From an uncultured Eubacteriales bacterium (GTDB lineage Bacteria > Bacillota > Clostridia > Oscillospirales > Acutalibacteraceae), in contig CAKSHI010000023.1 of the NCBI GenBank assembly GCA_934457115.1, positions 1 through 13,460 on the forward strand: a stretch of 13,460 bases of DNA. The letters are read 5' to 3'. How positions within the stretch are numbered: position 1 is the stretch's first letter; each line of letters opens with the position of its first letter. The notes beneath the pieces are model-generated. The model was given only the letters and a program-made list of their open reading frames with translations. It was not told where the DNA came from and made no database searches. A program made the position numbers and the translations under genes. Shown here piece after piece: positions 1-5,205 of this stretch.

Positions 1-142
1 TTCCAGTAATTTTACCTACTTCTGTATAGTTTTCTAAATATATCGGCTTTCCAATCATAGACATCTCAAATTCAGGACTATTAACATCAACCGGGATTTT
101 GACACCACGAATAAATCCTGATAAAGAAAAGTTAATTTTCAT
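1..142 (-). CDS. Hypothetical phage protein, N-terminal part (runs off window)
   Basis: The reading frame begins MKINFSLSGFIRGVKIP and stays open for 47 codons to the edge of the window, so its C-terminus is outside. The ATG lies four bases after the stop of the preceding gene, whose last codons (AGTGAGAAG) provide a GA-rich Shine-Dalgarno-like stretch. The visible part has alternating hydrophobic residues and no cysteines, and looks like a small beta-rich domain. I do not recognise the family. Confidence rests on position in the co-directional gene train and the absence of stops. Confidence 0.7.
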   Translation of the reverse strand, partial: MKINFSLSGFIRGVKIPVDVNSPEFEMSMIGKPIYLENYTEVGKITG

Positions 143-146
143 AGTT

Positions 147-503
147 TTACTTCTCACTTTCTTCTACTATTCTTTCAATTGTACGAAATTTATGATGACA
201 ATTTCGACAACCATAACGTCTCATTATCTTAGTCTTTGTCCAATCTATCTCTTGATGATGAGAATATACGTTTTTACCACATTTAGGACATCTCATATTC
301 TTATCCACCCCCATTAACAATTCATCTAATCTATCTCTCAACTCACGAATATCATCAACAGATAAATGATTAATAACCCACCTATCATATTTCGAAAAAC
401 CACGGTCTTTGGAAGCAACCAAGATTCTCCCACGATCATCAATAGACTCGTCAAAACCGACACGAATGTTTTCAGACTCGAATATTCTTTTAATTTCGTC
501 CAT
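147..503 (-). CDS. Protein with C-terminal NrdR-type zinc ribbon
   Basis: A 118-residue protein. Residues 70-113 resemble the N-terminal zinc ribbon of the ribonucleotide-reductase repressor NrdR: MRCPKCG (C72, C75), then IMRRYGCRNCHHKFRTIERI (C99, C102), matching the NrdR pattern CPxCG...RRxxC..C..RFTT.E. The ATP-cone that follows the ribbon in true NrdR is missing. Instead an unrelated 69-residue acidic segment precedes it. A strong AAAGGAGGAATAAG precedes the ATG at 503. An internal ATG at 296 follows GGGGGTGG and would give the bare 49-residue ribbon. It is probably a nucleic-acid-binding protein; a link to ribonucleotide reductase regulation is only inference. Confidence 0.85.
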   Translation of the reverse strand: MDEIKRIFESENIRVGFDESIDDRGRILVASKDRGFSKYDRWVINHLSVDDIRELRDRLDELLMGVDKNMRCPKCGKNVYSHHQEIDWTKTKIMRRYGCRNCHHKFRTIERIVEESEK

Positions 504-507
504 ACTC

Positions 508-723
508 TTATTCCTCCTTTGCTAATCTGATAACATTAACCACTCGTACATCACAACGATCTGGATAACTGCATAATGATTTTTCTACTTTTCTAATCTC
601 TTCCAATGTAGGACGTTTTCCAGCTATATCTACCACTGTATTATTAATATCGAGTCTGACATCACCTTCTCTACATACAGATTCAGAATAGTCAGTATAA
701 CTATACACTATAATAACTTTCAT
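508..723 (-). CDS. Hypothetical small protein (71 aa)
   Basis: Unrecognised. It begins MKVIIVYSYTDYSES, with a beta-strand-like hydrophobic start, then a charged segment with three scattered cysteines (residues 17, 51 and 58) that form no CxxC pair, and ends RLAKEE. The stop lies four bases before the next start, and the final AAGGAGGAA is also the ribosome-binding site of the next gene, so the two are probably translationally coupled. Its own ATG follows AGAGAGGTAGGGATT, an adequate site that overlaps the TAG of the preceding gene. Confidence 0.7.
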   Translation of the reverse strand: MKVIIVYSYTDYSESVCREGDVRLDINNTVVDIAGKRPTLEEIRKVEKSLCSYPDRCDVRVVNVIRLAKEE

Positions 724-728
724 AATCC

Positions 729-962
729 CTACCTCTCTTCATAAATAATCTCGCCATCACGAGTAAATACCGGAATAGTGAAATCAGTAATACGCTCACC
801 ACAATTAGGACAATAACTCGGAAGAAAACAATGAACACATTGTCTGAGTCCAATAAACTCTCGCTCAGCATCAATCAGTTCTTCTCGCTGTGGAGTCGTG
901 TAAATAAATTTCTTAAAAATATACCCACATTCACATACCGGTTTAAATTTTACATAAGCCAT
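729..962 (-). CDS. Six-cysteine zinc-ribbon protein
   Basis: A 77-residue protein with three cysteine pairs: C10-x-C12, C42-x2-C45 and C51-x2-C54 (YCPNCGERI). The start KFKPVCECGYIFKKFIY and the PSYCPNCG knuckle are typical of mini zinc-ribbon proteins in Firmicute phages. The last pair is a canonical rubredoxin-type knuckle. A strong AGGAAGGAG lies ahead of the ATG, inside the end of the preceding gene, one base away. The stop is TAG. Function is unknown; a nucleic-acid or protein-binding adaptor is the general inference for such ribbons. Confidence 0.8.
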   Translation of the reverse strand: MAYVKFKPVCECGYIFKKFIYTTPQREELIDAEREFIGLRQCVHCFLPSYCPNCGERITDFTIPVFTRDGEIIYEER

Positions 963-963
963 A

Positions 964-1134
964 TTATATTCTCCTTCCTACATAAATCGGTAATTCACCT
1001 GTTTTTCCATAGACTGCATTCGTACAACGAAGTAAATATTTGTAGGTCCACCTGTTCATAGAAATAGCTCCATCCATAATATACGGGCAATCTTCAGCAG
1101 TCTTAGGTAAAATATCAACTATGATATGTTCCAT
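964..1134 (-). CDS. Hypothetical mini-protein (56 aa)
   Basis: This 56-codon frame starts MEHIIVDILPKTAEDCPY and ends LPIYVGRRI, filling the only gap between its neighbours (four bases after the preceding stop, one base before the next start). The phrase VDILPKTAEDCPY recalls the P-x-S-C-x-x-C-P-F opening of the CxxC mini-proteins common in Clostridia phages, but it keeps only cysteines 16 and 37, so it may be a cysteine-poor relative. The ribosome-binding site is a weak GGGGGTAG. No function can be assigned. Confidence 0.72.
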   Translation of the reverse strand: MEHIIVDILPKTAEDCPYIMDGAISMNRWTYKYLLRCTNAVYGKTGELPIYVGRRI

Positions 1135-1138
1135 AATT

Positions 1139-1417
1139 TTATTCTACCCCCGTATTCAAATCATCAACCACATATCTTATCTTATAAAAAGTCGCTTGAT
1201 TCATATATAATTTACCGTCAAACACTAGAATCTGTCCGTCTTCAAGAGGCATACCACAACGTACAAACCCATAACATTTAGCCCACTTTTTATTAATACG
1301 TTTCTTTTTGTGAGTCCTTCGTTGTTTATAACGATCTGTAACTACAATCGGCATTCCGCTGAAACCAAATAGTCCGTTAGAAGAATATCTTTCCGCTAAA
1401 TCTTTAAAACTTACCAT
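1139..1417 (-). CDS. Hypothetical basic protein (92 aa)
   Basis: Unrecognised. It begins MVSFKDLAERYSSNG and has a very basic central stretch, RYKQRRTHKKKRINKKW (about residues 30-46), followed by a compact hydrophobic C-terminal half. The basic patch suggests nucleic-acid contact, which is inference. I chose the ATG at 1417 because AAAGGAGG lies seven bases upstream; a TTG two codons earlier is too close to that site to be used. The upstream gene's TGA lies inside the spacer, so translation is probably coupled. Confidence 0.75.
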   Translation of the reverse strand: MVSFKDLAERYSSNGLFGFSGMPIVVTDRYKQRRTHKKKRINKKWAKCYGFVRCGMPLEDGQILVFDGKLYMNQATFYKIRYVVDDLNTGVE

Positions 1418-1419
1418 AA

Positions 1420-1614
1420 TCAATCCTCCTTTTTCTTCTTTTTAATTTTTATATGTATTACTCCAGCTTCATTCCAATTAGCAAGACTTTCGATATTAGT
1501 AACTTCAGCATGTAAAATATCATCAGGCAATACACTCTTGGCTGTGTTTACAGACGCAGAGAATATATTACCAGCCCTGTTGATATGAACTGAAATACTC
1601 TGACGTCTGTCCAT
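1420..1614 (-). CDS. Hypothetical small protein (64 aa), start uncertain
   Basis: Unrecognised. It ends in a lysine-rich tail IKIKKKKKED whose last codons are the Shine-Dalgarno of the next gene. The middle (DDILHAEVTNIESLANWNEAG) looks like an ordinary globular sequence. The start is unclear. ATG at 1614 and TTG at 1623 both lack a good ribosome-binding site. The nearest AGGAGG, inside the end of the preceding gene, is nine bases before an in-frame ATT at 1641 that would open I/M-KLIDILNLMDRR. I give the ATG as the conservative start. Confidence 0.65.
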   Translation of the reverse strand: MDRRQSISVHINRAGNIFSASVNTAKSVLPDDILHAEVTNIESLANWNEAGVIHIKIKKKKKED

Positions 1615-1636
1615 AAGATTCAAAATATCAATTAGT

Positions 1637-1969
1637 TTAATTATTCTTTCCCTCCTTCTTTACGAAATTACTAGAACACTTACAGTCACCGCACGCACAG
1701 TTCTGAACGTCATATAGATGTTTATTCACGCAATTCTGACACGAATACTGCTCAAATAATTCTTTAATTTCTTCAACTGATGGGCCATAGATATGATGAA
1801 AAATAATATCTCCGTACTTCTCATAGGCTATAGCGACTGCATAATTCATTTCAAATGTCGGACTCTTTCTCAAACCAAAAAGGACGAGGAACTTATATAC
1901 CCGCCCATTCATACATTTCTTATACCAATCTTTCCAAACTTTAAATCGTAATTTATATCTTTGCCTCAT
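1637..1969 (-). CDS. VLFGLRxSPTF-domain protein with Cys-rich tail
   Basis: A 110-residue protein. Residues 8-42 contain VWKDWYKKCMNGRVYKF followed by LVLFGLRKSPTFEM, closely matching residues of the protein at 2476-2796, so the two are paralogues. The DNA is identical over 21 bases (1868-1888 and 2638-2658). Unlike its partner, this copy carries a C-terminal cysteine cluster (CQNC, then CACGDCKC at about residues 91-98), which could bind zinc. The ATG follows AAGAGGTG. I do not recognise a named family, and the role is unknown. Confidence 0.8.
   Translation of the reverse strand: MRQRYKLRFKVWKDWYKKCMNGRVYKFLVLFGLRKSPTFEMNYAVAIAYEKYGDIIFHHIYGPSVEEIKELFEQYSCQNCVNKHLYDVQNCACGDCKCSSNFVKKEGKNN
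1868..1888. repeat. Direct repeat shared with 2638-2658 (paralogue core)
   Basis: These 21 bases recur exactly at 2638-2658. They encode the VLFGLR core of two paralogous proteins, so the repeat reflects gene duplication rather than a mobile element. Confidence 0.8.
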
Positions 1970-2010
1970 AATTTTTACACCTCTTACGCTTTTTACATAT
2001 GTATACTATA

Positions 2011-2295
2011 TTAATAATAAAAGTCCTCTATCAAATCACATTCTTTAAGTCCATAAGGGAATTCAGCATAAGCTATAACTTCTACCTGATTTCCCTCCAA
2101 CCAATCATTTTCGGTATCCCAAAAGTCGTCAATATATGAACCATACGGAGATGCAATATCAACGTTATATTTCCATGTTTTACCATGACTCCACTCATCG
2201 TCTTTTAATAAAATCAAATAATTGACTTCTTCGCAGAGATTAGTAGGTGGGTTATTTTTATCAAATGGAATCCAATTAATTTTTGGCACTTTCAT
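2011..2295 (-). CDS. DUF551-like phage protein
   Basis: A 94-residue protein opening with NWIPFDKNNPPT and ending with VEVIAYAEFPYG; between them lies GSYIDDFWDTENDW. An N-terminal W-I-P...P-P and a C-terminal V-x-A-x-x-x-x-P resemble the DUF551 group of small phage proteins (recognition from memory, not a search). The ATG is preceded by GGAGGAGGATTGATATTTT, a full copy of the recurring ribosome-binding site of this region, which also contains the TGA of the upstream gene. Function is unknown; these proteins are common accessory genes in phages of enteric bacteria and Clostridia. Confidence 0.75.
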   Translation of the reverse strand: MKVPKINWIPFDKNNPPTNLCEEVNYLILLKDDEWSHGKTWKYNVDIASPYGSYIDDFWDTENDWLEGNQVEVIAYAEFPYGLKECDLIEDFYY

Positions 2296-2301
2296 AAAAT
2301 A

Positions 2302-2451
2302 TCAATCCTCCTCCACAAAGTCTTCACACTCAAAATATTCACCACTTATACAGCCCTCATCGTCAGTATCGATCTGGTGTCCTTTTTTACAGCACCACTC
2401 GTACCAAATATCCTCAACATAAGCGTTCTTACAAATAAGACAATTAGCCAT
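2302..2451 (-). CDS. Cys-rich mini-protein (49 aa)
   Basis: A 49-residue protein, MANCLICKNAYVED..., with cysteines at 4, 7, 20, 21, 34 and 42. The order CxxC, then CCKKGH, then C, then CEDF, matches a frequent phage mini-protein pattern in which a CxxC-x(n)-C-x-x-G-H core is followed by C-x-D-F/Y. It probably binds one zinc ion. The ATG follows AGGAGGATTGATACTTT. The last residues VEED and the TGA are written within the next gene's ribosome-binding site, so translation of the two genes is likely coupled. Confidence 0.8.
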   Translation of the reverse strand: MANCLICKNAYVEDIWYEWCCKKGHQIDTDDEGCISGEYFECEDFVEED

Positions 2452-2475
2452 AAAGTATCAATCCTCCTATAATGC

Positions 2476-2796
2476 TTAAAAACTACTAGGGTCCGCAACT
2501 TCTTCTGGTTTGTTTAACTCCACGGTATCCCACCAATGATTTTCGTTATTGAATATGTTGATCCGATCGATTTTTGTGCCGGGAAAGGTGTCGTGTAGTT
2601 GCTCAAGAATAAGTTCCAAATCAAATGTTGGTGAATGTCTCAAACCAAAAAGGACGAGAATTTTGTATCCACACCCATTCGTATTGTTCTTATACCATTG
2701 TGTCCAGACTCTCCACCTAATCTTCAGAGGTCCAAATTTTCTATAAACATATGCTTCAGATTTTTCATGATTTCCGTAATCCATATGAATATCCAT
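2476..2796 (-). CDS. VLFGLRxSPTF-domain protein, paralogue of 1637-1969
   Basis: A 106-residue protein. Residues about 25-60 contain KIRWRVWTQWYKNNTNG followed by ILVLFGLRHSPTFDL, matching the gene at 1637-1969. The C-terminal half (INIFNNENHWWDTVELNKP) is different and has no cysteine cluster, so the pair shares an N-terminal module with divergent tails. The ATG follows GAGGAGGATTAATTTATATT. An in-frame second ATG four codons later is possible but is further from the site. Function is unknown. Confidence 0.8.
   Translation of the reverse strand: MDIHMDYGNHEKSEAYVYRKFGPLKIRWRVWTQWYKNNTNGCGYKILVLFGLRHSPTFDLELILEQLHDTFPGTKIDRINIFNNENHWWDTVELNKPEEVADPSSF
2638..2658. repeat. Direct repeat shared with 1868-1888
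   Basis: This is the second copy of a 21-base exact match inside the paralogue pair. It lies in the codons for the VLFGLR core. Confidence 0.8.
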
Positions 2797-2815
2797 AATA
2801 TAAATTAATCCTCCT

Positions 2816-3184
2816 CTACTTATAATATCGATCCCTTTCTTCTAAAGAATCAAACCTCGGTGGATTATTCCAACCAGTCGATTCGTCTTTCGTTTTCTTC
2901 TTTTTTGGTCTTCCTCGTTTCTTAGGTTTTGACTCAGCTGTCGACTCTCGTTTCATATCAGCCACCTCATTCCGTAATGCCTGTATTTTTTCATTAAAAC
3001 TCATACGAATATCCTCATATGACATTTCCATCCACTCTTTACGCTGAGCACAATCTTCCGGACTTCCACATCTTTTATATTGACCATATTCTAGAATCAG
3101 TTGACTAAGTAAATTACGCCTTCTAACGTCTGACAAACTATCACAAAAGTCCTGCAACTCCGCTAAATCTTTATAATCTAACAT
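2816..3184 (-). CDS. AT-hook-like protein with coiled-coil segment
   Basis: A 122-residue protein. Residues 86-97, KPKKRGRPKKKK, are a textbook AT-hook: the RGRP core flanked by lysines, which inserts into the minor groove of A/T-rich DNA. Before it, residues about 50-82 form a charged helix (EKIQALRNEVADMKRE) with heptad-like hydrophobics, a possible dimerising coiled coil. Three cysteines (14, 39, 45) are scattered. The tail ends EERDRYYK before TAG. A role in binding the phage's or host's AT-rich DNA is inference. The start follows AAAGGATTGATATTTT. Confidence 0.8.
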   Translation of the reverse strand: MLDYKDLAELQDFCDSLSDVRRRNLLSQLILEYGQYKRCGSPEDCAQRKEWMEMSYEDIRMSFNEKIQALRNEVADMKRESTAESKPKKRGRPKKKKTKDESTGWNNPPRFDSLEERDRYYK

Positions 3185-3215
3185 AAAATATCAATCCTTT
3201 CTTATAATTACAAAA

Positions 3216-3557
3216 TTATTCTTCATCGCTTTTTTCACATCCACTGGCACAGAAGAAATCACCGTTAACCCATTTATCAATATTTGTACAGAACCCCTCT
3301 TGATTTAATGGATTATGTAGTTTTCTATATTTGAAAAACTCATGAAGCTTATCATTTAGTAAGTAGTACATACAATCTTTACACCTCGTAACTTCTACTA
3401 AATCCTTAGGTTTCAGAGGAATGTTCAAATATGTATGTATTTCTATTGCGCACAGCCCACTATAATCACGATGCGTATCACAGTCGATTTTTACGGTCTT
3501 GCCATCCAACAACTATTCAATTTCATTGTTTTCGAGAGTTAATATAATTCTACTCAT
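3216..3557 (-). CDS. CxxC zinc-ribbon protein interrupted by in-frame amber codon
   Basis: The ATG at 3557 has the full ribosome-binding site TAGGAGGATTGATATTT and reads MSRIILTLENNEIE, then TAG (3513-3515), then continues in the same frame as LLDGKTVKIDC and on to 3216. The downstream part carries the phage mini-protein pattern RCKDCMYY (C44, C47 counted from the TTG after the stop), GFCTNID and FFCASGCE. The peptide across the stop reads naturally as LENNEIE-x-LLDGKTVKI, so CAG or AAG has probably become TAG. Initiation at TTG 3512 could rescue 98 residues but has no ribosome-binding site. TAG is a normal stop elsewhere here, so the gene is broken, suppressed or mis-sequenced. Confidence 0.75.
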
Positions 3558-3571
3558 AAATATCAATCCTC

Positions 3572-3997
3572 CTATATTTTCATCTTGCTACGTGTAAGCA
3601 TGTTCTCCATAGCCTCACAGAAATCCTCAGCTGTATATCTACGCTCAATCTTCACCTGCTCGTAAGGCTCCTTCGGTATAAATACACTGCCAATATTCCC
3701 ATGGTCAGTAAGAGTCACCTCTCTAATTGGAATGTCTGTAAATATATATTGAAGAACGAGACCCACCTCATCAATCAGTATCCCTCTTCTCGTAATGTCA
3801 GTTGGTAGAAACTTATGCTTGAAGAATTCTTCAACTGTAACCGGATACGGGATATCAACCCCCATTTCACGAGCCTGATTAACTATCTCTGCAGCTTGAC
3901 GTTTAGTATGAGTCAAAATATAAGACCCTTCAGCAGCTGATCGCTTAATTAATTTAGTAGTCTTCCCACTCTGTCTTTCTCCAATTGTAATCTGCAT
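3572..3997 (-). CDS. Small P-loop NTPase
   Basis: A 141-residue protein starting MQITIGERQSGKTTKLI: a Walker A P-loop (G6-E-R-Q-S-G-K12-T13) at the very N-terminus, and a Walker B-like GILIDEVG at 72-79 with acidic D76 and E77. No later helicase motifs are present, so it is a minimal ATPase rather than a complete helicase or terminase. The segment VTVEEFFKHKF, between the two motifs, is typical of small phage ATPases that look like the first half of a UvrD/PIF1-type fold. The ATG is two bases after the preceding TAG and follows GGAGGAGG. The substrate is unknown. Confidence 0.85.
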   Translation of the reverse strand: MQITIGERQSGKTTKLIKRSAAEGSYILTHTKRQAAEIVNQAREMGVDIPYPVTVEEFFKHKFLPTDITRRGILIDEVGLVLQYIFTDIPIREVTLTDHGNIGSVFIPKEPYEQVKIERRYTAEDFCEAMENMLTRSKMKI

Positions 3998-3999
3998 AA

Positions 4000-4377
4000 C
4001 TATACCTCCTCCATTAAAATATCAATTCGTCTAACATGAACCGCAACCGCTCTCTTATTCTCTTCAATCAATTTGTCTATTTTCTCTTGTTCGTAGTTCA
4101 TCAACAGTTCTGCTGCCTTTGAACGATCAGGCATATACAACCACACTTTTCCATCAACTACATCACCGGCGATTCCCGAACAAACCTCTTTTGCTATTTC
4201 CCCACCGGATTCTCCATATATAACAAATATATTTAGTTCAGGCTCATAATGCCCAGAGTCATAGTACCATTCACTACGATGATTCACTTCTCCATAACTT
4301 TCTACAAGCTGATCATTTAAAATGCGGTATAAATATCCATCTCCTACCTGTTCAAATGAGTTTCTTATTATCATCAT
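4000..4377 (-). CDS. Hypothetical protein (125 aa)
   Basis: Unrecognised. The centre contains ELNIFVIYGESGGEIAKE and a C-terminal charged helix (residues about 92-117, MNYEQEKIDKLIEENKRA), a possible short coiled coil. I place the start at ATG 4377 because AAAGGAGGAGTAAGAAG, which includes the TAA of the preceding gene, sits directly upstream; an earlier in-frame TTG at 4413 would lie inside that gene. A second ATG follows immediately. The last codons, ATGGAGGAGGTATAG, serve as the ribosome-binding site of the P-loop gene, suggesting coupled translation. Confidence 0.75.
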   Translation of the reverse strand: MMIIRNSFEQVGDGYLYRILNDQLVESYGEVNHRSEWYYDSGHYEPELNIFVIYGESGGEIAKEVCSGIAGDVVDGKVWLYMPDRSKAAELLMNYEQEKIDKLIEENKRAVAVHVRRIDILMEEV

Positions 4378-4381
4378 CTTC

Positions 4382-4603
4382 TTACTCCTCCTTTTTATCC
4401 AAATATAAGACAAGACCTTTAGACGTGTAGTACTCAGTATCTATAGTCAACACTCTACTATTTAATAAAGACTCATCTAAAATACGATAAATCTGACTAC
4501 ATATACCGGCAATAATCAATTGTTCATCTTTAAGAATATAAACATGCTGTCCTAATCTAATAAGTTGCAGAACATCTCTCAACGTTATTTTATTTTTACT
4601 CAT
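4382..4603 (-). CDS. Hypothetical protein (73 aa)
   Basis: Unrecognised. MSKNKITLRDVLQLIRLGQHVYIL starts with a predicted helix followed by strands; the second half (SRVLTIDTEYYTSKGLVLYLDKKEE) is beta-rich. The shape of the first 30 residues (T-L-x-D-V-L-x-L-I) recalls small phage proteins that begin with a 'tLrDvl' helix. The ribosome-binding site is GAGGAGGAGTAGG, closely spaced. The KKEE tail is encoded by the next gene's AAGGAGGAG. Function is unknown. Confidence 0.75.
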   Translation of the reverse strand: MSKNKITLRDVLQLIRLGQHVYILKDEQLIIAGICSQIYRILDESLLNSRVLTIDTEYYTSKGLVLYLDKKEE

Positions 4604-4615
4604 CCTACTCCTCCT

Positions 4616-4747
4616 CTACACACATACCATTATGCCAAACCACACTAGCCATTCGATGCGTTTAAACTTATCTTTCTCCGTCATGAATTTATAGGCTAAT
4701 AACAAAGCCCATACAATTCTGACTGTTAAACATATTCTATCGAACAT
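4616..4747 (-). CDS. Small two-helix membrane protein (43 aa)
   Basis: MFDRICLTVRIVWALLLAYKF, then the charged turn MTEKDKFKRIE, then WLVWFGIMVCV. Two hydrophobic segments flank a cytoplasmic-looking charged hairpin, so it is predicted to be a two-span membrane mini-protein. GGGGAGGAATAGAA precedes the ATG at 4747 and contains the stop of no other gene. The frame fills the gap between the RHH gene and the next gene, ending in TAG. Such proteins in phages can be holin-like, superinfection-exclusion or stress proteins; nothing here discriminates. Confidence 0.72.
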   Translation of the reverse strand: MFDRICLTVRIVWALLLAYKFMTEKDKFKRIEWLVWFGIMVCV

Positions 4748-4749
4748 TT

Positions 4750-4929
4750 CTATTCCTCCCCAATGACTCTCTCATACTCCCTGGTCATCAAATCTACGAA
4801 AATATCAGTCCGACTTCTGCCAGTCTTCTTACTTAAGTCATGTAACATCTCAGCCTGATCTTTTCTAAGTCTAAAATTAATACCATATCGTTTAGCATCT
4901 TCTTTAATTGGTCTACCTCTCCTAGCCAT
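4750..4929 (-). CDS. Ribbon-helix-helix DNA-binding protein
   Basis: A 59-residue protein. MARRGRPIKEDAKRYG is a basic N-terminal arm with an RGRP minor-groove motif. Then a beta-strand (INFRLRKDQ, residues 17-25), helix 1 (AEMLHDLSKKTG) and helix 2 (SRTDIFVDLMTREYERV) form the CopG/Arc ribbon-helix-helix fold. It should dimerise and bind operator DNA, probably as a repressor. I chose the ATG at 4929 over an upstream TTG because GAGGATTGATATTT is correctly spaced. The first six codons plus ribosome-binding site are identical to those of the gene at 6463-6606 (32-bp repeat). Confidence 0.87.
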   Translation of the reverse strand: MARRGRPIKEDAKRYGINFRLRKDQAEMLHDLSKKTGRSRTDIFVDLMTREYERVIGEE

Positions 4930-4943
4930 AAATATCAATCCTC
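4912..4943. repeat. 32-bp direct repeat, copy 1 (RBS plus MARRGR codons)
   Basis: Identical base for base to 6589-6620. It contains a ribosome-binding site and the start of the RHH gene. The two genes diverge immediately after it. Confidence 0.9.
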
Positions 4944-5048
4944 ATAATCTACTTTCAAGTTTCCAGGGTCATCTAAAATATAATAGGTTGTCTTGCTGTT
5001 TTTACCACGAGTATATGTAACGCCAAGCCCTGGATTGTTGCACTCCAA
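4935..5048 (-). pseudogene. C-terminal remnant of an unidentified phage gene
   Basis: After the nrdG fragment the frame changes to an unrelated sequence, CNNPGLGVTYTRGKNS then YYILDDPGNLKVDYED, ending at TGA inside the ribosome-binding site of the RHH gene. Only a TTG without a ribosome-binding site could start it. The ILDDPGNLKVDYED tail reads like the genuine end of an intact protein. I infer that an internal deletion joined the front of nrdG to the back of a downstream gene. Confidence 0.6.
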
Positions 5049-5194
5049 CTGAGTAAAAGGCTACCCGTAATCGAAGTCTCAAGTCTCCGGATTAAAGTAG
5101 CCTTTACAATGATTCCTGCATCCAGACACAAATAATCTAACTCTCACTCCAGGTCCGTTTGCAATATCACATTTATTATTTTTACGTAGTTCAT
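5049..5194 (-). pseudogene. nrdG: Decayed 5' fragment of nrdG (anaerobic RNR activase)
   Basis: The ATG at 5194 follows TAGGAG and begins MNYVKI. After one base is lost near 5175-5180, the frame reads NKCDIANGPGVRVRLFVSG then CRNHCKGYFNPET, followed by TGA (5079-5081), DFDYG, TAG (5061-5063) and PFTQ. This is the start of NrdG, the radical-SAM activase of class III ribonucleotide reductase, whose pattern is GPGVR..LFVSGC..HC.GCFN..TW.F..G.P. The stops replace the expected W and Q, and the third cysteine of CxxxCxxC is Y (TAC for TGC). The remaining two thirds of the protein are gone. It is non-functional. Confidence 0.85.
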
Positions 5195-5205
5195 ATTAGT
5201 AGCTC

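Noticed and set aside
99..317. Open frames on the plus strand here and at many other places (for example 6106-6522 and 11445-11783)
   Set aside because: They mirror minus-strand genes with clear protein families, have no ribosome-binding sites in a plus-strand context, and are rich in S/F/L/I, typical of antisense frames.
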